DNA of 64,000 nucleotides from JASGCL01 sp965262775 (GCA_965262775.1 CBDHFT010000007.1:62001-126000), one strand, 5' to 3'; positions 1-9,085 are shown, counted from the stretch's first letter. Numbers and translations are program-made. The notes: generated by a model from the letters alone, not told the origin.

Positions 1-776
1 TAATTAATATTTTTATTATTTTTTTGCAGTAAGTTCACTTGGAATTGCCAGGATGACGAAGCCACCACCCCTTCGTTGGCGAAGTCATCAATCTGGGTTA
101 AGGGATTGCCCCAATAACGACCAACTATTTTTCTTTGTTGGCGGGCATGGTCCAAGGTTACTTGATATTGTTTTTCGGTCAAGTAGTAAGGATTATCAAT
201 ATGCAATTCGGGATGACGGCTTTTGACATAAAGCGCCACATCCGCCAAATATATGGCGCTGTTATAGGCCGACACCCTGCCCTTGTTGGATATACCATCG
301 GGCAAAATTTGTTCTTCAAAAACCACCGACCAGCTAGTGGGCGGCGTTTTAAAAACTTTGGTATTGTAGAGCAGAACGATGGGCCCCCACATAAATGGCA
401 CGCCATAATGCACCAATTTGCCGTCCTGCCTGATAGTATCCCAGGGTTGGTTTTGTAGTCTTTTATCAATAGTTCGCCATGCTTTTATCTTAGCAACATC
501 TATCGGTTGCACCGTGCCCGATCTTATCAGGCGCACCGAAGCATCACCCGATGCTGTCACCAAATCAAAACCACCCTGCGTCATCAGGGTCACCATTTCG
601 TCTGACGAGCTAGCGGTTTTTACTTTTACCTTGCAACTGGTTTGCTTTTCAAAATTGGTTATCCAATCAAAGTCTTTGTTATTGTCGCCGCGTTCCATGT
701 AGCCTGGCCAAGCGATGATATTAACTTCGCCCGCGCTGGCCGCGCTTACCCCAGAAAAAAACCCAGAAAAAAACAT
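1..776 (-). CDS. PotD-like polyamine ABC transporter substrate-binding protein, cut by left edge
   Basis: Periplasmic solute-binding protein of the spermidine/putrescine (PotD/PotF) family. The reverse strand is open from about 839 to the window edge. After a hydrophobic leader ending SAASA the mature part starts GEVNIIAWPGYMERG and continues with motifs typical of the family: FDLVTASGDASVRLI, GTVQPIDV and GVPFMWGPIVLLYNT. The C-terminal part lies outside the window. The first in-frame ATG is at 776, but that gives a leader with no basic residue; GTG at 794 or an ATT at 824 (I-K-K before the hydrophobic stretch) would give a better signal peptide. An ATG at 850, 5 bases after the upstream stop, is out of frame by one base across a seven-A run (840-846), so a lost base there is possible. 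It follows the aminotransferase on the same strand. Family is clear; substrate is inferred. Confidence 0.85.
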   Translation of the reverse strand, partial: MFFSGFFSGVSAASAGEVNIIAWPGYMERGDNNKDFDWITNFEKQTSCKVKVKTASSSDEMVTLMTQGGFDLVTASGDASVRLIRSGTVQPIDVAKIKAWRTIDKRLQNQPWDTIRQDGKLVHYGVPFMWGPIVLLYNTKVFKTPPTSWSVVFEEQILPDGISNKGRVSAYNSAIYLADVALYVKSRHPELHIDNPYYLTEKQYQVTLDHARQQRKIVGRYWGNPLTQIDDFANEGVVASSSWQFQVNLLQKNNKNIN

Positions 777-855
777 TGAGGAAGCCACCGCCACAACAGC
801 GATAACTTCAGCCCCTTTTTTAATTTCGGCACTGAGCAGAAAAAAAGCATGATGT

Positions 856-2184
856 TTATTCGAGGGTTTTCAGGATGTCCCCTAAAATACTGACTATTTG
901 GTCAATTTCTTTTTTCTCAATAATAAGCGGTGGCGATAGAGCAATAATATCCCCCGTTGTCCTTATTAACAAACCCTTTTCAAAAGCTTTGAGGAAGGCA
1001 GAAAAGGCGCGTTTGGTTGGTTGGTCTTTGATTGGTTCAAGCTCCACCGCCCCGACCAAACCCAAGTTACGAATGTCTATGACATGGGGCAAACCCTTCA
1101 AACTATGCAGAGCATTTTCCCAATAGGGCGCTAATTCTTTCGCGCGTTCAAATAATTTTTCTTCGCGATAGGTTTCTAAGCTAGCCAAGGCCGCCGCCGT
1201 GGCAACAGGATTGCCAGAATAGGTATAGCCATGAAATAATTCAATCATATGTTCGGGACCCTTCATAAAGGCATCATAGATATGTTTTTTGCATATCACC
1301 GCCCCCATGGGGATAACACCGTTGGTTAAACCCTTGGCGGTGGTCACCATGTCAGGCTCCACCCCGAAGTAATCAACCGCGAAGGGCGAGCCTAATCGAC
1401 CAAAACCCGTGATGACTTCATCAAATATCAGCAAAATACCATGTTTGGTGCAGATTTCGCGTAATTTTTGCAAATAGCCTTTGGGTGGTATCAAAACACC
1501 CGTTGACCCCGCCATGGGTTCAACAATCACCGCCGCGATGGTATCGGCACCATGCAAGGCAACCAAACGTTCCAAATCGTCGGCCAATTCTTTACCATGT
1601 TCGGGAACCCCCTTGGTGAAGGCATTCTTTGCCAAATTATGGGTATGAGGTAAATGATCAACCCCCGTTAATAAACTGCCAAAGAATTTTCGATTATTGA
1701 CCATGCCGCCAACCGAAATACCGCCGAAGTTCACCCCGTGATAACCGCGTTCGCGCCCTATCAACCTTGTGCGGCCAGCATCGCCCTTGGCCTTATGATA
1801 AGCCAAGGCAATTTTTAAAGCACTTTCGACCGATTCAGAACCTGAGTTGGTATAAAAAGCATAATCATAACCATCAGGGAAAAGCGAAACCAATTTTGAC
1901 GACAATTCAAAAATTTTGGGGTGCCCCATTTGAAAGGCAGGAGCATAATCCAATTCGGCGACTTGTTTTTGCACGGCTTCCGTGATTTTGGGTCGGCAAT
2001 GACCCGCGTTGACGCACCATAGGCCTGCCGTGGCGTCAAGCACCGTGCGGTCATCGTCGGTTTTATAATACATGCCCGAAGCCGAAACAAACAACCGCGG
2101 TTTTTGTTTAAACTGCCGATTGGCGGTAAACGGCATCCAGAATGCTTCCAGATCGTTTGGTTTTAATTTGCTCATGTTGTTCAT
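856..2184 (-). CDS. Class III aminotransferase (omega-amino acid:pyruvate type)
   Basis: PLP-dependent fold-type I aminotransferase of 442 residues, the usual length. The N-terminal FWMPFTANRQF segment resembles beta-alanine:pyruvate and polyamine:pyruvate transaminases. Visible motifs: NSGSESVESALK around 113-124 (phosphate and PLP contacts), GYHG at 147-150, FDEVITGFGRLG at 254-265 with the PLP-binding Asp255, and TTAKGLTNG with Lys284 as the Schiff-base lysine. It probably moves an amino group from an omega-amino acid or a diamine to pyruvate in the cytoplasm. The PotD-like gene directly downstream on the same strand makes polyamine or monoamine catabolism the most likely role, as in SpuC-type enzymes. 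The amino donor cannot be read from sequence; beta-alanine, taurine or GABA are alternatives. Confidence 0.93.
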   Translation of the reverse strand: MNNMSKLKPNDLEAFWMPFTANRQFKQKPRLFVSASGMYYKTDDDRTVLDATAGLWCVNAGHCRPKITEAVQKQVAELDYAPAFQMGHPKIFELSSKLVSLFPDGYDYAFYTNSGSESVESALKIALAYHKAKGDAGRTRLIGRERGYHGVNFGGISVGGMVNNRKFFGSLLTGVDHLPHTHNLAKNAFTKGVPEHGKELADDLERLVALHGADTIAAVIVEPMAGSTGVLIPPKGYLQKLREICTKHGILLIFDEVITGFGRLGSPFAVDYFGVEPDMVTTAKGLTNGVIPMGAVICKKHIYDAFMKGPEHMIELFHGYTYSGNPVATAAALASLETYREEKLFERAKELAPYWENALHSLKGLPHVIDIRNLGLVGAVELEPIKDQPTKRAFSAFLKAFEKGLLIRTTGDIIALSPPLIIEKKEIDQIVSILGDILKTLE

Positions 2185-2285
2185 AATGTCCCCTTATAGT
2201 TGTGGTAATATTAAAAATGAATGGTAAATTTATCGCCCATCATGCAATGGAATATAAATAATGTCAAGATGGCGTCTGTATTTTT

Positions 2286-3485
2286 TTATAAATGTTCTAG
2301 CCACGAACTATCTTGTTTTTTATCATCAAGGAATTTTTTTATAGTATCTTTAAGCTCGGGCAACCCTGCTATCTGCCCGCCCGATAACTCCATCATTTTC
2401 TTATATAGTTCTTGCAACAAATTATAATGCTCGGCATGGCGTTGTCGCGTGTAATTGAATATCTCCCTCATAAATGAAAAGATAAAATTTAATTTGCTTT
2501 GCATATCCATCTCCATCGCTAGGGTTTTGTTTAATAAGTCAAAAAACATATTGCGATAAACCGCGCGGTCAAATCCCCACAGCAGCGACGCCATGGTAAA
2601 TTTTAATAACACCATATATTCTTCGAATGATTCGGCGGCATCCAACACTTCCAATTCTGGCGGCGTTTCCCGACCCGCCAACATGTCTGGTTTGCCCTTC
2701 AATCGGGCAAGGTGCGTCTTATGCGCGGCCAGGGCGCAAGTTGCCTTCCATAAGGGCACGCGGTTGCTGGAATTATCGCCATCGACAATATGGTCGGCGA
2801 TAACATCGGGCAAATTAACCATTTTGCCATGGGGCGATAGGCGTAAAAACAAATCAACATCTTCGGCCACGGGCAAGGCGGGGTGGTAACCACCAATTTT
2901 TCTTAAGGCCGTCATCCTCACAAAAAATGCTAAATGACAAGCAGGCATCTTTCCCGATTCCGTCGCCGCCGCTATCTGGTCGAGCGAGGTTGCGTAGCGT
3001 AAGAAACTTTCGCGCTTACCGCTTAAAAAATCACCCGTGAGCGATCTTTTGCCCTGCGCCGTTTCGGCTTCATTATCATCCGCCGCGATATTAAGGTTAA
3101 TCACCCTTATGCTGCCGCCAACCCATATAAAATCAGGATTATTTTCCATGAAAGAAAATTGCTTTTCCATGCGGTCGGGATAAGAAATATCGGTTGCATC
3201 CTGCACCATCATGTATTTGCCCGACGCCATGGCCAATCCTGCATTACGCGCCCGTGCAATACCAACATTCTCGCTTAAAAAAATACCTTTGATTCTTGTG
3301 TCTTCTTGCATGGCTTGCCTGATAACATCAGCCGAGCCATCGGTCGATGCGTCATCAACGATGATGAATTCAAAATCAGCAAAGGTTTGCTTCAGGATGG
3401 AATCAATACCGTGAGAGCGAAAAGTCTCCCCCCCATTGTAAACACTCAATATCACCGACACGCTGGGGGGAGTTTTACTAAGCAT
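2286..3485 (-). CDS. Family 2 glycosyltransferase with C-terminal extension
   Basis: A GT-A fold family 2 glycosyltransferase fills the first 230 or so residues. SVILSVYNGG (10-19) begins the nucleotide-binding core, VDDASTDGS with Asp44/Asp45 is the UDP-sugar site, NVGIARARNAG follows, and QDATDIS at 95-101 replaces the more usual QDADD metal motif while keeping both outer aspartates. The last 150 residues show no family I recognise and are rich in charged, helical sequence. It is the last gene of a four-gene leftward operon (TPR/GT9, GT8, methyltransferase, GT2), 9 bases after the methyltransferase. Likely adds a sugar to a surface glycan or glycoprotein; donor and acceptor unknown. Confidence 0.88.
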   Translation of the reverse strand: MLSKTPPSVSVILSVYNGGETFRSHGIDSILKQTFADFEFIIVDDASTDGSADVIRQAMQEDTRIKGIFLSENVGIARARNAGLAMASGKYMMVQDATDISYPDRMEKQFSFMENNPDFIWVGGSIRVINLNIAADDNEAETAQGKRSLTGDFLSGKRESFLRYATSLDQIAAATESGKMPACHLAFFVRMTALRKIGGYHPALPVAEDVDLFLRLSPHGKMVNLPDVIADHIVDGDNSSNRVPLWKATCALAAHKTHLARLKGKPDMLAGRETPPELEVLDAAESFEEYMVLLKFTMASLLWGFDRAVYRNMFFDLLNKTLAMEMDMQSKLNFIFSFMREIFNYTRQRHAEHYNLLQELYKKMMELSGGQIAGLPELKDTIKKFLDDKKQDSSWLEHL

Positions 3486-3494
3486 GGCGACAAG

Positions 3495-4325
3495 TTAATA
3501 AACAAAAATTTTGTTAGGAAAGTTGGGTAATTTTTTGAAAGCCATGGTGCCATAAATAGTTTGCACACAATTGATACCAAACCTTCTTAACAACAACGTA
3601 ATGGCGACCTGGGAAAAAATGGAAACATGCCCATTGCGCGGGCCAACATACCACGAATTAAGGGCGTCCTTTTGTAATTTATTGGGGTGAAGCAAGGTTT
3701 GAATCCAAAACACGCCATGCTCCGCCAAACGTTGTTGCATGAATCTTCCCACCATTTCTAAATCCTGGCAATGTTCCATGACTTCGATGGCGGTAATCAC
3801 TTGGTAATGCCCTTCAGGAATTTGTTCGGTATAATCGTTGTCGTAAAAAGAAAGATAGGGCTCGTAAGAATAGGTGGCAAAGCCCTTATCCAGCAAGGCC
3901 TGCCCCATCAACGACGGGTTGCCACCCGCACCAAAATCCAACACGCGGATAGATTGCTGGGCGCCATCAAAAATATTGGCCATATGTTTACCCAACAAAT
4001 AATTGCCGCGTTGTTCCTTGGGCTTCAATTCATCGCCGCCAACGGGCGGGTCGGTGATGATATAATCGGCGCCATAGATCCTGGTTTGGATTTGCTCCTT
4101 ACTCCACGCATCAATATGATTGGTAAAAATAAAAGCACAATTGGGGCAACCATAATAATCGACCCATTCGTTGGCAACGGGGTAGGTTTTTTTGTTAAAT
4201 AACACATCATGGCAAGTGCGATTAAAATCCACCGAACCAAGGTAAGGCGTGCCGCCAAAACCACAGCATTTGCAAACCGAGGTTTGCTGTTTTTTCGCCT
4301 CGATAAACTGATAATGGTTAGTCAT
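3495..4325 (-). CDS. SAM-dependent methyltransferase with Cys-rich N-terminus
   Basis: A 276-residue class I methyltransferase. Residues 18-70 carry two CxxC pairs (CKCC and CPNC) that look like a zinc-binding segment, as in the C-methyltransferase family acting on nucleotide sugars and in other Methyltransf_23 proteins. SAM-binding motif I is VLDFGAGGNPSL near 129-140, followed by the acidic post-I position in YSYEPY, and ITAIEVMEHC as motif II. The C-terminal part (WYVGPRNGHVSIFS) matches the usual substrate-side pattern. It sits between GT8 and GT2 in one operon, so a sugar or glycan is the probable substrate. This is inference from context. Confidence 0.85.
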   Translation of the reverse strand: MTNHYQFIEAKKQQTSVCKCCGFGGTPYLGSVDFNRTCHDVLFNKKTYPVANEWVDYYGCPNCAFIFTNHIDAWSKEQIQTRIYGADYIITDPPVGGDELKPKEQRGNYLLGKHMANIFDGAQQSIRVLDFGAGGNPSLMGQALLDKGFATYSYEPYLSFYDNDYTEQIPEGHYQVITAIEVMEHCQDLEMVGRFMQQRLAEHGVFWIQTLLHPNKLQKDALNSWYVGPRNGHVSIFSQVAITLLLRRFGINCVQTIYGTMAFKKLPNFPNKIFVY

Positions 4326-4339
4326 GATGCGACCTCCTT

Positions 4340-5377
4340 CTATACTCTTTTTATTTCAATATTATATTTTTTATCTAATTCGTGGCGTGCCATTATTTCA
4401 TCAAACCATGGCGTTTCAACCAAATTGTTAAAAAATTTATCGGTGTGGATAATATCGCCGCGTTGCCACGGTTTCCATGGGCCCGCAAAATGAATAATCT
4501 TGGGGTTATCGCAGGCCGCGACATATTCCGCCACCAAGGCCTTATCAACATGCTGTTCCACATGGCCCACGAACAAGGGCGTTTTTAAAAATGTATGCAA
4601 ATTCCACATGGGCGGTAATTGCAAACATTGTTTGACCAAATATTTATTAAGAATATCTTGGTCGGGGTAAACATAGCCGCGGCCAACATCGGTCAATATA
4701 TCATCGATGACACCCAAGGATAAAATTTTTTTTATATCGAATAATATGACGCCCGAATTGAAATAATCACCCCAATTACCATCCATACCCAAGTATTTTT
4801 TAAAATAATCACGCCAAGCCATGGTATTATCCTGTTCATTATTTTCGACTAAAGCCGTCATGTAGGGTTTAACGGGTATCTTCACCCCCGCCACGCAATT
4901 GGCGTAGACTGGCAAATCGCGCACCGCGGCGATGGCGCAATTGTTCATCGGCATGGTAAAAAGTGATGATATATCCCCCGCCGCCATGATATCCGAATCA
5001 ACATACAGCACCCGTTCGTGATGTTGCATGATAAGTGGCAACAGCAAACGATACATCATGCTGCGCGGTATCATCGTCGGTTTTTCATTCATTTGGGGCA
5101 ATTCGGTTCTGCAATCCAAAAAAACTATATTATTTTCAACGTTATTTTGATTCCTTATTTTGCCAAATTTTTCCATATCGCCCTGCGCCAGCGACCCATC
5201 GTGCAAGATAACAACATTCAAGAAAAAATCTGGCGATAGGTTTTTTAAAAAACTTGCCACCGCCAAACCAGTGAAGGCACAATAACGTTGGTCGGTTGCC
5301 AGCAGCAAATTGACCAATGGCTTGTTGGTTGCGGGTTTGGCTTGCACCAACGATGGATTTTGTAATTGATAGGCCAT
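4340..5377 (-). CDS. Family 8 glycosyltransferase
   Basis: 345 residues with the hallmarks of GT8 (LgtC/RfaJ-like, glycogenin-like) retaining glycosyltransferases: LLLATDQRYCAFTGLAVASF at 24-43, the DxD metal motif in YVDSDIMAAGD (Asp127, Asp129), YFNSGVILFD with the conserved Asn-Ser-Gly, PDQDILNKYL, and the C-terminal IIHFAGPWKPWQ with the family histidine and HFxGxxKPW signature. No signal peptide or membrane segment; a cytoplasmic enzyme using a UDP- or similar activated hexose. Second gene of the leftward glycan operon; 26 bases separate it from the TPR gene upstream and 14 from the methyltransferase downstream. Acceptor unknown. Confidence 0.92.
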   Translation of the reverse strand: MAYQLQNPSLVQAKPATNKPLVNLLLATDQRYCAFTGLAVASFLKNLSPDFFLNVVILHDGSLAQGDMEKFGKIRNQNNVENNIVFLDCRTELPQMNEKPTMIPRSMMYRLLLPLIMQHHERVLYVDSDIMAAGDISSLFTMPMNNCAIAAVRDLPVYANCVAGVKIPVKPYMTALVENNEQDNTMAWRDYFKKYLGMDGNWGDYFNSGVILFDIKKILSLGVIDDILTDVGRGYVYPDQDILNKYLVKQCLQLPPMWNLHTFLKTPLFVGHVEQHVDKALVAEYVAACDNPKIIHFAGPWKPWQRGDIIHTDKFFNNLVETPWFDEIMARHELDKKYNIEIKRV

Positions 5378-5403
5378 GGCGCTGCCGTTATTGTTTGCAG
5401 TTA

Positions 5404-6945
5404 TTATTTATTGTCTAGCAATTTTTGCTGAACCCGCTCAATCACCGCATCCCAGTCGCCAGGCTTGGTGCAGCGAAAAATAGTCGTGGTGGGATACCAA
5501 GGCGAAGCATGGGTTTGTTCGGCCTTGCCCAAGCCCAATCGCCAATCGGAGGCATAAGGTGCCATAACCCATGTTTCTTTACCCAACGCCGCCGCAACAT
5601 GCATGACCGAGGAATCGATGGTGATGATGATATCCATTTCTTCGATAAACCTTGCGGTATCGGCGAAGTTCTTGATATGAAGCGACAAATCAAGGAAGGC
5701 CGCCTCCATGCCAATTTCCGCAATTTCTTTTGACTTCTCGCCCACTTGCAAAGAATAAAAATCACAATCCTCGGCATCCCATAACGGCAGAAGCGTTTTT
5801 AATGACGGGATAGAGCGTAAAGAATTATCGTTGCTGTTGACATTCGATGACCAAGCCAAACCAATTTTGCGCCGCCCCGCAACCTTCGGCAACATGTCCT
5901 TACCAGCTGAGGTTGGGCTAAGGTAAGCAGGTTTTTTCTTATTACCAAACGGGATCTTATCAACGGTTAGTTTGAGGTGATAAGGCAGGCTACCCAACCT
6001 TACCCAGCAATCAAAACTTGGCGGCGTGGCACCGCGCGCCACAACATCCATGCCTTGGCTAATGGGGGAAGAGGCGAATAGCTCCACCAATTCAGGATAA
6101 ACTTCCAATATGACTTTTTTGCCACCTTGTTTTTTAATCAATTGGAGGAAATCGGGTAGCAAGCGGCCAAATTGGATAACATCGCCAAAGCCTTGCTCGG
6201 CGGCAATTAAAATAGTTTTGTCTTTCAAACTTTCTTTACCGCGCCACAAATTGCTGTCTTGGTGATGCGGCAAGGTTGCCCATATAGGCTGGCTAAATAA
6301 TTTAATATTCGGGTCATTGCGTATTTCGTAATACTCAAAACCCTTTTCATAATCCCCAGCCTTAAGGTAAGAAAAAATACGATGACGATAAAATTTGCCT
6401 TTGAAGGGTTCGATAGCCTCGGGCGGCAATTTTTCTAACCGCGCAATGACGTCGAAGGCTTTTTTCATACCCGCCTTATCGCTGTTGGCATCGCGGTAAA
6501 GCGATATCAATTCCACCCCTGCCTCGGCTATGTTAAGGGGCGTTGCCTTATCAAATTTTAAAACCCATTCAAAATCTTCGACTGCTTCGGCTATCATATT
6601 TAATTTGCTGGCGATGCGCCCGCGATTAAGGTGAGCAGGAACATGGTCAGGTTGCAACCATATCAGCCTTGTGGTGTGCAGATAAGCAGCTTCAAATTTT
6701 TCTAAATTCACCGCGCATAGGCCAAGATGTTCCCACAAAAAAGGCGTTTGGTCGGATATCAAAGCGGCCTGAGATAAAATATCCAGCCCCGCTTGCCATT
6801 GTTTTTGTTGAACAGCAGCCATGCCCTGCTGCACCAGGTTTTGCAATTGCGCTAAAATAGGATTGGGAGCAGCATTGGGTTGGGCGGCGGTGCCAAGTGG
6901 CCCATCACCACCCGATTTATTCTGTCCCGTATCATTGTCCGCCAT
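5404..6945 (-). CDS. TPR protein with family 9-like glycosyltransferase domain
   Basis: 513 residues. After a low-complexity Asn/Gly/Pro-rich start, residues about 30-150 form helical TPR-like repeats (FLWEHLGLCAVNLEKFEAAY and LIWLQPDHVPAHLNRGRIAS). From about 245 on, a heptosyltransferase-like (GT9/GT-B) domain is visible: GKESLKDKTILIAAEQGFGDVIQF, GRRKIGLAWSSN, and the C-terminal nucleotide-sugar site IITIDSSVMHVAAALGKETWV followed by SDWRLGLG. This TPR plus GT9-like layout occurs in many alphaproteobacteria, often near glycan or flagellin-modification genes. First gene of the four-gene operon. Protein O-glycosylation is one possible role, but the sequence does not prove it. Confidence 0.88.
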   Translation of the reverse strand: MADNDTGQNKSGGDGPLGTAAQPNAAPNPILAQLQNLVQQGMAAVQQKQWQAGLDILSQAALISDQTPFLWEHLGLCAVNLEKFEAAYLHTTRLIWLQPDHVPAHLNRGRIASKLNMIAEAVEDFEWVLKFDKATPLNIAEAGVELISLYRDANSDKAGMKKAFDVIARLEKLPPEAIEPFKGKFYRHRIFSYLKAGDYEKGFEYYEIRNDPNIKLFSQPIWATLPHHQDSNLWRGKESLKDKTILIAAEQGFGDVIQFGRLLPDFLQLIKKQGGKKVILEVYPELVELFASSPISQGMDVVARGATPPSFDCWVRLGSLPYHLKLTVDKIPFGNKKKPAYLSPTSAGKDMLPKVAGRRKIGLAWSSNVNSNDNSLRSIPSLKTLLPLWDAEDCDFYSLQVGEKSKEIAEIGMEAAFLDLSLHIKNFADTARFIEEMDIIITIDSSVMHVAAALGKETWVMAPYASDWRLGLGKAEQTHASPWYPTTTIFRCTKPGDWDAVIERVQQKLLDNK

Positions 6946-7017
6946 GGTTCCCTATCGCCTGATTCTTATTTATTTTCAAGGAAATTGTTTAAGATTTTCA
7001 AAACCGATTTTCTTCCT

Positions 7018-7683
7018 TTATTGCAATATTCTTTTTTCATTTTCGCCCCAAGATTCAATACTGGTGTAACGACCACGATCCTTTATAGACATTTCCAGCA
7101 ACGACATCAACATGTCGTATCGTTGCTTGGTATTTTTTGCTTCCAGCAGGGCCTGCTTCTCGGCTGGCAAAAAAGGAAAAGTTATCATCACAACCAGTAA
7201 AATTTTTTCATCGTCAAGTTTTTGAAAATCATCCCAATCTATTATTTTTTCGAAACGTTCTAAATAAAGCGATAATGTCGAAAAAAACTTCTTCCTATCG
7301 GGCAATAAAAATTCATTATTCAACAAATCATCCAAATAATCACTGCGCTTAAAGGAAAAACGCCGATAACCGCGTTTCATTGGTTGTTCTTTTTCCAAAA
7401 TAATCCGTTGCATACCAAGCATGGTGACATGATAACGGCTTGGCGAATCTTCATCAAAAAAAACTATTTTGCATAGGGTCGCAACCTGATACAGCGCGGG
7501 TTGCTTATCACGCGATTCCCTATCCCTTGGTTGGGTTACAATGATATAACGACCATTTTTTAACACATCCTCCACCATGGCTACATAGCGCGGTTCAAAA
7601 ATATTAAATGGCAAGATGGCACCTGGCGGAACTATCACGCCGCTTAATGGGAATACTGGTAAAATTTTGGGTATGGTTGCCAT
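7018..7683 (-). CDS. LON substrate-binding domain protein
   Basis: 221 residues made of the N-terminal substrate-binding domain of Lon protease without the ATPase and protease parts. IPKILPVFPLSGVIVPPGAILPFNIFEPRY is the typical opening (cited here as separate blocks: FPLSGVIVPPG and LPFNIFEPRY), followed by IIVTQPRD, VATLCKI and the MLGMQRIILEKE strand pattern. Stand-alone LON-domain proteins of this size are widespread in alphaproteobacteria and of unknown function. A good ribosome binding site (AAGGTAAGGA) lies before the ATG at 7683. It stands between the glycan operon and the exporter gene, same strand. Confidence 0.88.
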   Translation of the reverse strand: MATIPKILPVFPLSGVIVPPGAILPFNIFEPRYVAMVEDVLKNGRYIIVTQPRDRESRDKQPALYQVATLCKIVFFDEDSPSRYHVTMLGMQRIILEKEQPMKRGYRRFSFKRSDYLDDLLNNEFLLPDRKKFFSTLSLYLERFEKIIDWDDFQKLDDEKILLVVMITFPFLPAEKQALLEAKNTKQRYDMLMSLLEMSIKDRGRYTSIESWGENEKRILQ

Positions 7684-7762
7684 TGCTTTATCCTTACCTT
7701 ATGGGGGCTTACTGTATCACTATCTTAAGATGATTGAAAATTAAAAATGATGCCATTGTAAT

Positions 7763-8998
7763 TTATAGGTGACGCAATTTTAACTTATATTGGTCAATAA
7801 TTCCTACCACCACTAGCCCTGCCCAAATAACCGCTATCGACCTTATCATCATCAAACTTAGTGCATACACCACGTTTTCGTCTTCCAAATGCGTTCCCAT
7901 GACCTCAATAGCCATGGCCATCGCGCCATATTGCGTAAACCCGAGCAAGGCCGTAGCTGTCCCCGCGCGGAATTTAAAATATTTGATGGAACCTGCAAAA
8001 GCATTGCCAACCGCGAATCCATTTCCCAGGGTAGCCAGCATCATGGGCACCATCACCGCCAGCACGTGGTGTATTTCAAGAATTGACAATGCCCACAGGG
8101 CCACCACCCCCAGCGTGCTTAAACTAACCCCCCACAACATAAGATAAAAGCCGCCTTTTTTATCTTGCAGCAAATTGTTGACCGTCGAGCCAATCAGGAA
8201 CATAACCGCCGTCAGGGTAAAAATAATACCAAATTGTTCGGGCTCGAACCCCAATTGAGTGTAGATAAAGGAAGATGAAGCAATGTAAGAACCAAAAAAA
8301 GAAAAAAAGCCAAATAAGATAGCCCCATAAGACAAAAATCCCAAATGTGAAATAATCAGCCAATAGGCCTTCATTTCACCAAAAAAACTTTTTTCTAACT
8401 GCTTTTCTTCGCGATTTTTCTCGGGCGCGGTTTCGGGAAGCTTGAGCAAGGTAATAATGAATATCAGCACGCCCACCACGCTCAAAAAATAAAAATTAAT
8501 CTGCCATTCCAAATATTTTTCAATAAACCCGCCCAGCAACGGCGCCAACATGGGGGAAATCGAAACCACCATCCCAATGAAAGAAAAAACTTTGCCTATT
8601 TGTTTTTTATCGGTGGTGTCGCGCGCGATGGTGCGGGCGGCCGTGTTAATAATCGCCGATGATAGGCCTTGCAACACACGCGCCGCAATAAAAACCTCGA
8701 TGGACCAACTAAAACCTATCAAGATTGATGTTGCAATATAAAGCACCAAACCAATCAACAAAATGCGCCGCCGCCCAAACCTATCCAACAAATTTCCGAC
8801 AAACAAAAACGATCCCGCCAGGGCAATGAAGTAATAACTTAACCCTTTCAGGGTTTCGGTTTCATCAGTATGAAAATATTCGGTTATTTTTGGCAAACTG
8901 GGGAGGAAGATGTCGGTGCTAAGCAACCCCATCAATATCATCGCTGCTATCAATAAAATATATTTATTACCACCCGTAAGACTTCTTATAAATGACAT
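7763..8998 (-). CDS. Bcr/CflA-family multidrug efflux MFS transporter
   Basis: 411 residues with about twelve hydrophobic segments, the size of Bcr/CflA drug:proton antiporters. The first helix is followed by STDIFLPSLPKI, the family's TM1 signature with the conserved Asp and Pro, and the loop 2-3 motif appears as GNLLDRFGRRRILL. ARVLQGLSSAIIN in TM4 and a GGFIEKY motif-C-like stretch in TM5 agree with the 12-TM DHA1 group. It probably exports a small hydrophobic compound from the inner membrane using the proton gradient; substrate not predictable. Divergent from the Smr gene across a 141-base gap that holds three 14-base direct repeats. Confidence 0.9.
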   Translation of the reverse strand: MSFIRSLTGGNKYILLIAAMILMGLLSTDIFLPSLPKITEYFHTDETETLKGLSYYFIALAGSFLFVGNLLDRFGRRRILLIGLVLYIATSILIGFSWSIEVFIAARVLQGLSSAIINTAARTIARDTTDKKQIGKVFSFIGMVVSISPMLAPLLGGFIEKYLEWQINFYFLSVVGVLIFIITLLKLPETAPEKNREEKQLEKSFFGEMKAYWLIISHLGFLSYGAILFGFFSFFGSYIASSSFIYTQLGFEPEQFGIIFTLTAVMFLIGSTVNNLLQDKKGGFYLMLWGVSLSTLGVVALWALSILEIHHVLAVMVPMMLATLGNGFAVGNAFAGSIKYFKFRAGTATALLGFTQYGAMAMAIEVMGTHLEDENVVYALSLMMIRSIAVIWAGLVVVGIIDQYKLKLRHL

Positions 8999-9043
8999 GA
9001 ATGATGACTTAGCCGACTATGCTTTACAAATCAATCGCCCAAC

Positions 9044-9085
9044 CAAGATTCTTGTGGCAAGATTCTTGTGGCAAGATTCTTGTGG
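9044..9085. repeat. Three perfect tandem copies of a 14-base unit
   Basis: The unit caagattcttgtgg occurs head to tail at 9044-9057, 9058-9071 and 9072-9085 without a mismatch. It lies in the divergent gap between the Bcr/CflA gene (start 8998) and the Smr gene (start 9140). Copy-number changes would alter the spacing of whatever promoter lies there; an operator array is a possible alternative. Confidence 0.95.
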
